64,000 nucleotides of DNA. It comes from Schumannella sp. 10F1B-5-1 (GTDB lineage: Bacteria > Actinomycetota > Actinomycetes > Actinomycetales > Microbacteriaceae). A program made the translations under genes and the position numbers. The stretch covers positions 95,532 to 159,531 of the forward strand of contig NZ_VHQH01000037.1 of assembly GCF_006517535.1 (NCBI RefSeq). The letters run 5' to 3'. The notes under the pieces are model-generated. The model was not told where the DNA came from, ran no database searches, and worked only from the letters and a program-made list of their open reading frames with translations. Positions 9,148 through 16,477 of this stretch are shown one piece after another (position 1 is the first letter of the stretch; the number at the start of each line of letters is the position of its first letter).

Positions 9148-9765
9148 TCAACGCTCGGTGCGGCCCGCCGCGAGCCGCACCGCCACGATGCGCGCGAGCG
9201 CCCGCAGCTGCACGATCCCCGCGATGAGCAGCGGGATGCCGAACACGGCGAAGGCGGCGCCGAGCGCGGGATCCCGCACGGCCACGGCTGCGCTCGCCGC
9301 GCCGGTGAGGCCCAGCACGACGCACACGATCCCGCCCACGGCCCGCCAGAACACGAAGGGCTCGAAGGCGAACAGCCGCGCGGCGTCGGGGTCGTCGGCG
9401 CCGAGGCCGCGCAGTGAGCCGTAGCGGCGCATCCACCACTCCCAGGCGCGGACCATGCGCGCGTTCGACCAGGCCAGCAGCGCCAGGAGCAGCGCGGGGA
9501 GCAGCTGCAGCGCGAGTGCGCCGGCGACGCCCGAGATCGCGCTGAGCAGCAGAGTCGCGATGCTGAGCGCCAGGGCGACGGCGCCGAGCAGCACCCGCCG
9601 CATCCCGAGCCCGCGATGCAGCAGCCGGATCGCCGCGAGCGCATCGGCCGGTGCGCCCGCGTGCCGCTCGGCGGCCTCCACGACCGCCTCGACCCGGCGC
9701 GGCACCGGCGCGGTGCCGGCGCGGCGTGCAGCGCGCCCTGCGGCGTCGTCGGCGTCGGGGATCAT
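9148..9765 (-). CDS. hypothetical membrane protein, paralogue of 12298-12924
   Basis: About 205 residues with four hydrophobic segments in two pairs (about residues 54-92 and 135-175) after a basic, Ala-rich N-terminus. The motif ARLFAFEPFVFWRAV lies between the pairs. The same motif (ARLHVFEPYLFWRIA) and layout occur in the membrane protein upstream of the toxin operon, so the two are paralogues. ATG 9765 was chosen; TGCAGT lies six bases before it, a weak leaderless-type signal. It follows the putative immunity gene by 65 bp on the same strand and could be co-transcribed. I do not recognise a family. Confidence 0.65.
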   Translation of the reverse strand: MIPDADDAAGRAARRAGTAPVPRRVEAVVEAAERHAGAPADALAAIRLLHRGLGMRRVLLGAVALALSIATLLLSAISGVAGALALQLLPALLLALLAWSNARMVRAWEWWMRRYGSLRGLGADDPDAARLFAFEPFVFWRAVGGIVCVVLGLTGAASAAVAVRDPALGAAFAVFGIPLLIAGIVQLRALARIVAVRLAAGRTER

Positions 9766-9830
9766 TCCGTCACTGCAGGCGGGCGGGTGCGCGAGATCAT
9801 GCCGAGCGGATCCGGATTCGGAGGGGATGA

Positions 9831-10283
9831 TCAGCTCGTGTGCTCGAACGCGGCGAGCACGGCGGTGCCGACCTGCGCCGCGTCGTCGAGCATGAACTCC
9901 ACTCGGTGCTCCAGCAGCGGGGTCATCCCGGCCGCCGTGCCGCCGTTCTGCTCGGGCGTGACCTTGATGAGCCCTGGCGTTCCCTCGGTGACGATGAACA
10001 CCGACACCGAGCGCAGTCCGCGGATGTACTGCGCGTAATCGTCGAAGCCGAACTCGTCGAGAAGCGGCTTCGCCGGCGTCGAATCCCGCGTCAGCGGCGG
10101 CAGATCGTCGCGCGAGCGGTGCATCGCCGCGATCACGGCGGCGCCCAGGGCCTCGGCGCCGGACCCGGCCGGCAGACGGGTGATCGGTCCGTCGAGCACC
10201 CACGGGCCGCCGGCCCGGGACTCGGTCATGACGACGTACTCGCCGTCGGGGCGGCGATCGACGCTGGCGAGCTGGCGTTTCAT
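9831..10283 (-). CDS. putative immunity protein for the adjacent nuclease toxin
   Basis: A 150-residue soluble protein without signal or membrane segment, predicted mixed alpha/beta (MKRQLASVDRRPDGEYVVMT, later RSVSVFIVTEGTPGLIKVTP). Its ATG overlaps the stop of the toxin gene by 4 bp (ATGA), the usual arrangement of a cognate immunity gene directly behind its toxin. It resembles small proteins I recall annotated as contact-dependent-inhibition immunity proteins in actinobacteria, but I cannot verify that. The functional call rests mostly on position. Confidence 0.6.
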   Translation of the reverse strand: MKRQLASVDRRPDGEYVVMTESRAGGPWVLDGPITRLPAGSGAEALGAAVIAAMHRSRDDLPPLTRDSTPAKPLLDEFGFDDYAQYIRGLRSVSVFIVTEGTPGLIKVTPEQNGGTAAGMTPLLEHRVEFMLDDAAQVGTAVLAAFEHTS

Positions 10284-11476
10284 GGCATCTCGATCTTAAT
10301 GAGGGTCACCGGGGGCACCTTCCCCGCCGCGTACTCCGCCATCCTCGCGAACACCGCCGCCTGGCTCGCCGTCTCGCCCGGCGGGATCGCGACCTCGAGC
10401 GCGCGGTGCGAGATGTCGTCGACGTCGATCCGGGTGCCGTCGAATCGTGCGCCGTTGAAACCGCCCACCTTGTCGATGTACTCCGTCAGCCGGCGCTCGA
10501 GATTGCCGTCGACGGCGTAGGTCTTCGCTTTCAGGTCGATGCTCTTGATGCTGGTCACCGTCTCGGTCGCCGCGTCGAACCTGTCGATCGTCGGGAACGA
10601 CCTCGGCAGGTTGCCACCCAGCTCCGCCTCGATCTCGAGCCCGCGCGTGAAGGGGTGGCTCTGCCAGAAGCTGCGCACCGGCGTGGGCGTCGCCCGCACC
10701 GGCGCACCCCCGGCGCGGTTCGGGATGAACTTCGCGAACGCTGCCGCCGCCCGCTCGAAGACCTCGATGAGCTGCTTCGCCAGCCCCGACAGCTTTCCGA
10801 TGCTGCGCACCAGCGCCGTCACGAACCGCCCGACCTTCGCGGCGAGGGCGCTCACCCGCGCCGTCACCTGCGCGACCGCCGCCGGCGCCCCCACGCCGAA
10901 GGTCGCCGCGGTGGTGATCGCGGCGCTGATCACGCTGCCGACGATGCCCGCGAGAGCCTCGCGGGTGATGTCGTGAACGGCCTTCACGATCGTCGAGGCG
11001 ATCTGCATGCCGGTTCCGATGGCGGTGGCCCAGTCGGCGGAGGCGGCGATCGCCGTCGCCGCGTCGGCGCGGCTCGCCCGATAGGCGTTCATCGTCGCGC
11101 CCGCCAGATTGGAGGCCTTCGCGAGCGAGTCCTGCAGCTCGACTCCGGTCTGCTGCAGGTAGGCGGCGACGTTCTGCCAGGTCTGGGCGAAGCCGGCGAC
11201 TTCGCCCGCGTCGCCGGTCAGGTCGTTCATCCACCCCTTGAGCGGCTCCAGGTGCTCGAGCACCCAGCTCAGGCCGTAGGAGATGAGCGAGCCGATCGGA
11301 TCGATCGCCAGCGCCGCGGCATCGAGCGCCATCGAGAAGGCGCCGATCCCGCCCTCGACCCAGTCGCCGTTCTGGATCGCGTGCGCGACCGTCTCGCCGT
11401 CTTCGACGACGCCGAGACCCGTCAGCGGTGTGCTCATCTCGACGGGCGCCGCGACGAGCTCCGGGGCGTCGCTCAC
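10280..11476 (-). CDS. polymorphic toxin with CdiA-C-type endonuclease domain
   Basis: A 398-residue two-part protein. Residues 1-260 are Ala-rich and helical with amphipathic or membrane-like stretches (GGIGAFSMALDAAALAIDPI near 35; GIVGSVISAAITTAATFGVG near 160), resembling leader regions of type VII secretion effectors. Residues 262-398 match the CdiA C-terminal endonuclease family typified by E. coli EC869 CdiA-CT o11: RGLEIEAELGGNLP, FPTIDRFD, TSIKSIDL, YIDKVGGF, then ALEVAIP. The presumed metal-nuclease residues are E281 or E283, D298, S309 and K311; the D-x10-S-x-K spacing is that of the family as I recall it. GTG 11476 overlaps the EspC-like gene by 4 bp, and the 3' end overlaps the immunity gene. 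It is predicted to cut nucleic acid in competing cells. No CDI transporter (TpsB) is expected in this organism, so delivery is inferred to be through an ESX system encoded elsewhere. Confidence 0.8.
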   Translation of the reverse strand: MSDAPELVAAPVEMSTPLTGLGVVEDGETVAHAIQNGDWVEGGIGAFSMALDAAALAIDPIGSLISYGLSWVLEHLEPLKGWMNDLTGDAGEVAGFAQTWQNVAAYLQQTGVELQDSLAKASNLAGATMNAYRASRADAATAIAASADWATAIGTGMQIASTIVKAVHDITREALAGIVGSVISAAITTAATFGVGAPAAVAQVTARVSALAAKVGRFVTALVRSIGKLSGLAKQLIEVFERAAAAFAKFIPNRAGGAPVRATPTPVRSFWQSHPFTRGLEIEAELGGNLPRSFPTIDRFDAATETVTSIKSIDLKAKTYAVDGNLERRLTEYIDKVGGFNGARFDGTRIDVDDISHRALEVAIPPGETASQAAVFARMAEYAAGKVPPVTLIKIEMP

Positions 11477-11796
11477 GAGTCCGACATCCCCGCACCCAGC
11501 GCGCGCAGACCCTCGACCGCCCCGGCTTCGAGCCGATCGAAGTCGTCGACGGTGGCGCGCAGGGCCTCCGCCTCCCGCTCGAGCATCGACTGCGCCTCGA
11601 CCAGGGTGCGGTCGGCCATCGCGGTCACGCTCTGCGCGATCGGCACCAGGAAGGCGCACATGATGCCGAAGGCCCCGCCTCCGAGGTCCATCGAGCCGAC
11701 GGCGCCGCGCGCGTGCGCGATCGCTTCGGCCGCGCGCTCGGAATCGCGCGCCTGCGCGAGCAGCGTTTCGGCGTCGATGCTGATCTGCTCGCTCAC
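11473..11796 (-). CDS. EspC-like type VII secretion target protein
   Basis: A 107-residue helical protein (MSEQISIDAETLLAQARDSE...) with the GGGAFGIMCAFL element at about residues 39-50 that marks EspC/DUF2580-type ESX-secreted proteins, followed by two long helices. Such small proteins pair with or escort larger ESX effectors. It overlaps the YbaB-like gene upstream and the toxin gene downstream by 4 bp each (ATGA and GTGA), so the three are made together. No WxG turn is present, so it is not a classical ESAT-6 protein. Family assignment is from motif memory. Confidence 0.7.
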   Translation of the reverse strand: MSEQISIDAETLLAQARDSERAAEAIAHARGAVGSMDLGGGAFGIMCAFLVPIAQSVTAMADRTLVEAQSMLEREAEALRATVDDFDRLEAGAVEGLRALGAGMSDS

Positions 11797-12233
11797 CGGA
11801 GCCCTGCCTCCGGCGCCGCGCGAGGGGTGCTTCCGTCATCCTCGTCGGGCTCGCCGAGGTCGCCCAGGCGGCTCTCGTACTGACCCCGCAGCTGATCGAC
11901 GAGACCGCCGCCGATCGACGACTCCGTGAGCCGCACGGCGGCACGAGCGGCCCGCTTCTGCGCGGCTGCCGAGGCCTCGAGCACGAGCTTCTCGAGCTGC
12001 TCGGGCCCCGATCGCAGGCTCTCCGCGGTGATGGCCACGCCCTGCAGTCGACCCGAGGAGTCGACCCGCACGGTGACCTCGCCGCCCGACGACGATCCCG
12101 CGGCTTCGATGCTCTCGATCTCGGTCACCAGCCGGGTCGCCGCGTCGGAGCGCGCCTGCGCGGCGAGCACCTGGCGTTCCACCTGCGCGACGATCTCGTC
12201 GGGGTCGCCGGACCAGAGTCGTGCATCGCTCAC
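11793..12233 (-). CDS. YbaB/EbfC-family protein, head of the toxin operon
   Basis: A 146-residue protein with an N-terminal helix, a beta-rich middle (GEVTVRVDSSGRLQGVAI) and a C-terminal helix (LEKLVLEASAAAQKRAARAA), the fold order of YbaB/EbfC nucleoid-associated proteins. Actinobacterial ESX effector loci often begin with such a gene, where it may act as a chaperone or adaptor rather than a DNA binder; that role is inference. GTG 12233 lies six bases after TAGGGT with no SD, suggesting a leaderless operon transcript. Its stop overlaps the EspC-like gene. Confidence 0.75.
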   Translation of the reverse strand: MSDARLWSGDPDEIVAQVERQVLAAQARSDAATRLVTEIESIEAAGSSSGGEVTVRVDSSGRLQGVAITAESLRSGPEQLEKLVLEASAAAQKRAARAAVRLTESSIGGGLVDQLRGQYESRLGDLGEPDEDDGSTPRAAPEAGLR

Positions 12234-12239
12234 GATGTC

Positions 12240-12245
12240 ACCCTA
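12240..12245 (-). promoter_or_regulatory. leaderless -10 for the toxin operon
   Basis: On the minus strand TAGGGT is followed by the six-base spacer gacatc and GTG 12233. The hexamer and spacing match the other leaderless genes in the window, making this the likely single promoter of the four-gene cassette. Confidence 0.6.
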
Positions 12246-12297
12246 ACGAGGGGTGCTCGGATCTGTCAGCCCCCGCAGCGCCGCCAGGATCCGGTGA

Positions 12298-12924
12298 TCA
12301 CTCGCCGGGGCGGCCGAGGAGGCGGTGCTGGATGGGGTCGCGCAGTGAGTGCGCCACGTTGATGCGGGTCGTCGCGATGAACAGCACGACCCCCTCGATC
12401 GCGAGCAGAGCACCCGCCGCGAGCATCCCGACTCCGGTCCCGACCGCGTCGGTCGCCAGCGCGCGACCGCCGATGCTGAGGAACATGATCGCGCCGAGCA
12501 GCGCCAGGGCGGCGACCGCGATCCGCCAGAACAGGTAGGGCTCGAAGACGTGCAGGCGAGCGCTGAGGGCATCTCCGGCGCCGCGCTGCCGCCGCCCGCC
12601 ATGCCGGTCCTGCAGCGCGCGCGCGAGCGCCCGGCTCAGCACGCTGCCGCTGCGGGCGAAGGGCACGAGCCCCGCGACCGCGCCGCCGAACAGCAGGGCG
12701 CCGACGACGGCGGTCGCCACCCCGACCCAGGCGAGGCCCGAGGTAGCCCCGGTGAGTCCGGCCGCCAGCACCAGCGCGCCCAGCACCGCCACCAGGGTCA
12801 GCCCGACCTCGATCAGCAGCCGGGATGCACGGCCGTAGTCCTTGCGCAGCGCCTCGACGTCGCCGCTCATCGCCGGCGTCGCCAGCCGCTGTCGTGACGC
12901 GGGCAGGATGAGGCGGAACGGCAT
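12298..12924 (-). CDS. hypothetical membrane protein, paralogue of 9148-9765
   Basis: A 208-residue membrane protein with four hydrophobic segments in two pairs (about residues 37-78 and 130-185) separated by a basic loop and the motif ARLHVFEPYLFWRIAVAALALLG. The motif and layout are shared with the protein at 9148-9765. ATG 12924 is supported by TAGGCT six bases upstream; an internal ATG at 12870 has no such signal. It ends 64 bp before the toxin operon on the same strand. No family recognised. A role in toxin release or resistance is possible but only positional. Confidence 0.7.
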   Translation of the reverse strand: MPFRLILPASRQRLATPAMSGDVEALRKDYGRASRLLIEVGLTLVAVLGALVLAAGLTGATSGLAWVGVATAVVGALLFGGAVAGLVPFARSGSVLSRALARALQDRHGGRRQRGAGDALSARLHVFEPYLFWRIAVAALALLGAIMFLSIGGRALATDAVGTGVGMLAAGALLAIEGVVLFIATTRINVAHSLRDPIQHRLLGRPGE

Positions 12925-12930
12925 CCGGTC

Positions 12931-12936
12931 AGCCTA
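12931..12936 (-). promoter_or_regulatory. leaderless -10 for membrane protein 12298-12924
   Basis: TAGGCT then gaccgg then ATG 12924 on the minus strand. It decides the start against the downstream ATG at 12870. Confidence 0.6.
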
Positions 12937-12962
12937 GGGAACGGCGAGCACCGCCCACGCCG

Positions 12963-12968
12963 TAGGCT
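12963..12968 (+). promoter_or_regulatory. leaderless -10 for ftsY
   Basis: TAGGCT then cggcgc then ATG 12975. It is divergent from the minus-strand copy of the same hexamer 27 bases away. Confidence 0.6.
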
Positions 12969-12974
12969 CGGCGC

Positions 12975-13841
12975 ATGGCTTCCTGGTCTCTCGGCGGCGC
13001 GCTGCGCGGCATGTTCGCCAAGCCCACGATCGACGCGACCACGTGGGAGGACCTCGAGGATGCGCTGATCGGCGCCGACTTCGGCCCCGATCTCACCGAG
13101 CAGATCGTCGACGAGCTCCACGCGAAGGTCGACCGCTATCGCACGACCGACCCGAAGGACCTGCAGCGGATGCTGCGGGAGACGATCGAAGAGCGTCTCG
13201 CCCGCCTCGACCCGACGCTCAAGCTCAGCGAGCGCCCCGCGGTCGTGCTCGTCGTCGGCGTCAACGGCGTCGGCAAGACCACCACGATCGGCAAGTTCGC
13301 CCGCTTCCTCGTCAACGCCGGCCGCACCGTCGTGGTCGGCGCCGCCGACACCTTCCGCGCCGCCGCCGTCGAGCAGCTCGCGACCTGGGCCGAACGCGCC
13401 GGCGCGACCGTCGTGCGCCCGCAGCAGGCGGGCCAGGATCCGGCGTCGGTCGCCTTCCAGACCGTCGAGCTGGCCAAGAGCCAGGGCATCGAGATGGTGC
13501 TGGTCGACACGGCCGGCCGCCTGCAGACCAAGAGCGGGCTGATGGACGAGCTGTCGAAGGTGCGCCGCGTGATCGAGAAGCAGGCGCCCATCAGCGAGGT
13601 TCTGCTCGTGCTCGACGCCACGACCGGGCAGAACGGACTCGCCCAGGCCGAGGCGTTCATCCAGCACGCCGGCGTCACCGGGCTCGTGCTCACCAAGCTC
13701 GACGGCTCGGCCAAGGGCGGCTTCGTGCTGGCCGTGCAGGAGAAGACGGGCATCCCGATCAAGCTCATCGGGCAGGGCGAGGGCATCGGGGACCTGACGG
13801 GCTTCACGCCGCACGTCTTCGCCCAGCAGCTCGTCGGCTGA
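12975..13841 (+). CDS. ftsY: signal recognition particle receptor FtsY
   Basis: A 288-residue SRP GTPase receptor that docks Ffh-ribosome complexes at the membrane. A short helical N domain (residues 1-85) is followed by the G domain with G1 GVNGVGKTTT near 94-103, DTFRAAA near 120, DTAGRLQTK near 178, TKLDGSAKGG near 239 and the closing GQGEGIGDL. The acidic A domain of E. coli FtsY is absent; instead a short amphipathic start (MASWSLGGALRGMFA) probably mediates membrane contact, as in many actinobacteria. ffh lies 3.8 kb downstream on the same strand. Confidence 0.96.
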   Translation: MASWSLGGALRGMFAKPTIDATTWEDLEDALIGADFGPDLTEQIVDELHAKVDRYRTTDPKDLQRMLRETIEERLARLDPTLKLSERPAVVLVVGVNGVGKTTTIGKFARFLVNAGRTVVVGAADTFRAAAVEQLATWAERAGATVVRPQQAGQDPASVAFQTVELAKSQGIEMVLVDTAGRLQTKSGLMDELSKVRRVIEKQAPISEVLLVLDATTGQNGLAQAEAFIQHAGVTGLVLTKLDGSAKGGFVLAVQEKTGIPIKLIGQGEGIGDLTGFTPHVFAQQLVG

Positions 13842-13881
13842 GGGTCGCCCGCGAGAGCCGCGCCGTGTCGGCGGCCCGACC

Positions 13882-13887
13882 TACTCT
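13882..13887 (+). promoter_or_regulatory. leaderless -10 for VOC protein
   Basis: TACTCT then gcccgc then ATG 13894, the six-base leaderless spacing; no SD is present. Confidence 0.5.
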
Positions 13888-13893
13888 GCCCGC

Positions 13894-14769
13894 ATGGCCG
13901 AGGGAACGAACGAGAACCCGCACACCTACCCGCAGGGCGTGCCCTGCTGGATCGACACCGAGCAGCCCGACCCCGAGGCGGCCGCCCGCTTCTACGGCGA
14001 GCTGCTCGACTGGACCTTCGTCGAGGCGATGCCGCCGGGAGCGCCCGGCAGCTACCTGATCGCCCAGGCGGTCGGCGGCGACGGCGAGCGCAAGGATGCG
14101 GCGGCGATCGCGCCGGCCGCGGATGCCGGCGCCGACGACGCCGACGCCACGTGGACGACCTACATCGCCGTCGACGACGCCGACGCGATGGCCGCGCGCG
14201 CCGCGGAGCTCGGCGGCGAGATCGTCGAGCAGCCCGTCGACGCTGGCCCGGGCGGCCGCTACGCGACCGTGCGCGACCCCGGCGGCGCGGTGTTCCGGCT
14301 CTGGCAGGCGCGCCGCCGACTCGGCTCGCAGATCAACAACGCCGCCGGCAGCTGGAACTTCAGCTACCTGCACGTCGCCGACCCGGCCGCGGTGCTGCCG
14401 TTCTACCGCGAGCTGTTCGGCTGGCAGGTGTCCGACATGGGTCCGGATGCGGGAGCCATGATCGGCGTGCGCGGCTACGGCGACCACCTCCAGGCGACGG
14501 TCGACCCCGACATCCGCGTGCGTCAGGCCGACGCGCCGCCCGGGTTCGCCGACGTCGTCGCGCAGGCCGAGCCGAGCGCGCCCGGCGAGACGCCGCAGTG
14601 GCACGTCGCGTTCTCGGTCGCCGACCGCGACGCGAGCGCCGCCGTGGCCGAGCGGCTCGGCGGCACGGTCGTGTCGCGCGAGGATGGCGTGTGGACGCTC
14701 GCCGCGCGCATCCGCGACCCCTGGGGCGCCGAGTTCACGCTGAGCCAGTTCACGGGTCCGGGCGACTGA
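13894..14769 (+). CDS. VOC-family (glyoxalase/bleomycin-resistance-like) tandem-domain protein
   Basis: A 291-residue protein of two vicinal-oxygen-chelate modules. The first (residues about 8-140) starts GVPCWIDTEQPDPEAAARFYGELLDW and closes DPGGAVFRLWQ. The second (about 150-290) starts AGSWNFSYLHVADPAAVLPFYRELFGW and closes DPWGAEFTLSQF. Actinobacterial homologues are often annotated as 27 kDa antigen-like or glyoxalase-like proteins with unknown substrates. The module fold usually binds a divalent metal, but the metal ligands are not obvious here. It stands alone and is convergent with the carboxypeptidase gene. Confidence 0.85.
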   Translation: MAEGTNENPHTYPQGVPCWIDTEQPDPEAAARFYGELLDWTFVEAMPPGAPGSYLIAQAVGGDGERKDAAAIAPAADAGADDADATWTTYIAVDDADAMAARAAELGGEIVEQPVDAGPGGRYATVRDPGGAVFRLWQARRRLGSQINNAAGSWNFSYLHVADPAAVLPFYRELFGWQVSDMGPDAGAMIGVRGYGDHLQATVDPDIRVRQADAPPGFADVVAQAEPSAPGETPQWHVAFSVADRDASAAVAERLGGTVVSREDGVWTLAARIRDPWGAEFTLSQFTGPGD

Positions 14770-14796
14770 GACGCGCCGGCCCGCGGCGCCGACCGG

Positions 14797-16152
14797 CTAC
14801 CAGCCGAGCACCTCGCCCGGGTGGCTCAGCCGCCACCAGGCATCGGGCTGGCGGATGCCGCCCTGCAGCACCACCGGAACCGTCTCCGAGCGCGCTCCCG
14901 CCGTGTAGGTGACGGTGCCGACCTTCTCGCCGTCGCGGCCCGTCTTCAGGGCGGTCGTCGTCAGTTTCGCCGTGATCGGAGCATCCGACCACGTCACGAT
15001 GTTCGCGCCGCCGTCGAGCACCATCTCGGCCTTCGCGCCCCAGGCCGTGCGGTAGCTGCCGACGACCTCGCCCTTCGCCGCGAGCGGCACCGAGTGGAAC
15101 CCCGCCTGCAGCGCCCCGAGCCAGTCGCGCACATCGGCGACGATCTGATCGCGATTGCTGCCGAGCACGACGCCGATCACCGTGAGCGGCTGGTCGACGC
15201 CCGTCACCGGCACGGTGGCCGAGAACAGCAGGTTCGTGCCGTAGTCCTCCAGCGTGCCCGTCTTGATGCCGTCGACCCCGTCGACCCCGAGCAGCGGATT
15301 CGTATTCGAGAAACCCTGCACCGGGGCGAAATCGAGACCCGTCTTGGCGACGATCGCCGTGAGCGCCGCATCCGCCTTGACCAGGCGGCCGAGGGCGATC
15401 AGGTCGCTCGGAGTGCTCGTGTTGCGTGCGTCCAGGCCCGTCGGCTCCGAGAACGTCGTCGCGTTCAGCCCCTGCTTCTTCAGCCACGAGCGGGCCGCCG
15501 ACAGGAACGCCGACTGCGATCCGAACGCCCAGGTCGAGACGGCCTCGGCGTAGTTCGACGCCGAGGCGACCAGCATGGTCTCGATCGCGTCGTGCTCGCT
15601 CATCTGCGTTCCGGTCGGCATCGGCGCGATCGTCGCGTTCAGCAGGTAGTACTTGTCGTAGAGGTCGTGCGCGGCCTTGTCGAAGGTGATCGTCGGACCC
15701 GTCCCCGAGCTGCCGAGCGGCTTGCGGTCGAGCACGACGAGCGCCGTGACGAGCTTGCTGATGCTCGCCATCGGCTTCGCTGCGTCGCCGCCGCCGGCCT
15801 GGAAGACGCCGGCCGCGTCGGGGCCGAGGAACTCGTCGGCGCCGCTGACCGACACCGCGAACTCGCCGCGCACCGCCGGCCACGCCACGGCGCCGCCCGG
15901 CTCGGGCTTCGGCGCGGTCACGACGCCCTTCGGCAGGGCGAGCGGGGCGTTCAGCGCGGCCGAGACGTAGCCGCCGACGAGCGCCGCGATCACCGCGATC
16001 GCGACGACTGCGCCGATCACCTGCCGCCGGCGACGCCGGCGCCGGCGCCCGGGCTCCGCCGGGTCGTCGCCGTGGTCGGCGGCGGAGCCGGGATCGCGCT
16101 GCTCGGCGCGGCGCATCATCCAGTCGAGGCGGTCGAGATCGTCGTGGGGCAC
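14797..16152 (-). CDS. D-alanyl-D-alanine carboxypeptidase (low-molecular-weight PBP)
   Basis: About 451 residues. It has a cytoplasmic basic N-terminus (RRRRRRRR around 36-43), one membrane anchor (about 45-67) and an extracellular serine-peptidase domain with SxxK S130-I-S-K133 and the KTG triad in GIKTGTLED near residue 297. The second motif, normally SxN, reads S197-A-S199 followed by N200, an unusual variant that could still place an Asn in the site. A beta-rich C-terminal domain follows. It trims pentapeptide stems of peptidoglycan. Start GTG 16152 is tentative: no strong SD is visible, but the following residues (HDDLDRLDWMMRRAE) look like real protein. Confidence 0.85.
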   Translation of the reverse strand: MPHDDLDRLDWMMRRAEQRDPGSAADHGDDPAEPGRRRRRRRRQVIGAVVAIAVIAALVGGYVSAALNAPLALPKGVVTAPKPEPGGAVAWPAVRGEFAVSVSGADEFLGPDAAGVFQAGGGDAAKPMASISKLVTALVVLDRKPLGSSGTGPTITFDKAAHDLYDKYYLLNATIAPMPTGTQMSEHDAIETMLVASASNYAEAVSTWAFGSQSAFLSAARSWLKKQGLNATTFSEPTGLDARNTSTPSDLIALGRLVKADAALTAIVAKTGLDFAPVQGFSNTNPLLGVDGVDGIKTGTLEDYGTNLLFSATVPVTGVDQPLTVIGVVLGSNRDQIVADVRDWLGALQAGFHSVPLAAKGEVVGSYRTAWGAKAEMVLDGGANIVTWSDAPITAKLTTTALKTGRDGEKVGTVTYTAGARSETVPVVLQGGIRQPDAWWRLSHPGEVLGW

Positions 16153-16477
16153 TGCGGTGGATCCGTTCGGAGGGAAGAGCCTGGCGCATCTCGAGGCTCC
16201 GTCGCACTCTAGGCTCGCGCGCCGAGGCCGTCGTCGGGGCTGGCCCTGCCGCCCGATCGTCGGCTCAGCAGGGCGGGGCTCGGCGGGGCTTCGCGACGGT
16301 TCCGGATGCGCGACCCGCGTCTCCCGCGATGCCGACGGCATCCGGGGTTCGAGACCCCCGAACGGGGTACATCCGGTGGGGCGAAACGCCCACCCGGGGC
16401 TGGCAAGCGCCCGGGAGGGGCCGGAGAAGAGGCCCGCGCGCGATCCATGCGCGTGCATCGAGTGTCAGCGTCGAGGC
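16153..16477. other. intergenic region with overlapping hairpins
   Basis: This 325-bp divergent gap between the carboxypeptidase and DoxX genes has no gene that I can support. A minus-strand TAGAGT at 16206-16211 may be a -10 for the carboxypeptidase gene. From 16344 to 16397 the sequence holds three inverted repeats: GGGGT/ACCCC (16344-16358), ACCCC/GGGGT sharing the same ACCCC arm (16354-16368), and CCGGTGGG/CCCACCCGG (16373-16397, imperfect). Confidence 0.5.
16466..16471 (+). promoter_or_regulatory. candidate leaderless -10 for DoxX gene
   Basis: CAGCGT then cgaggc then ATG 16478, six-base spacing with a C-first hexamer like that of the GCS2 gene. Confidence 0.4.

Noticed and set aside
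9831..12233. Prophage or insertion-sequence origin of the toxin island
   Set aside because: No integrase, transposase, terminal repeats or tRNA target was found; only gene content marks it as accessory.
16341..16362. tRNA T-arm-like GGGGTTCGAGACCCC
   Set aside because: The T-loop would be TTCGAGA with A instead of a pyrimidine at the last position; no matching acceptor, D-arm or anticodon arm was found upstream.
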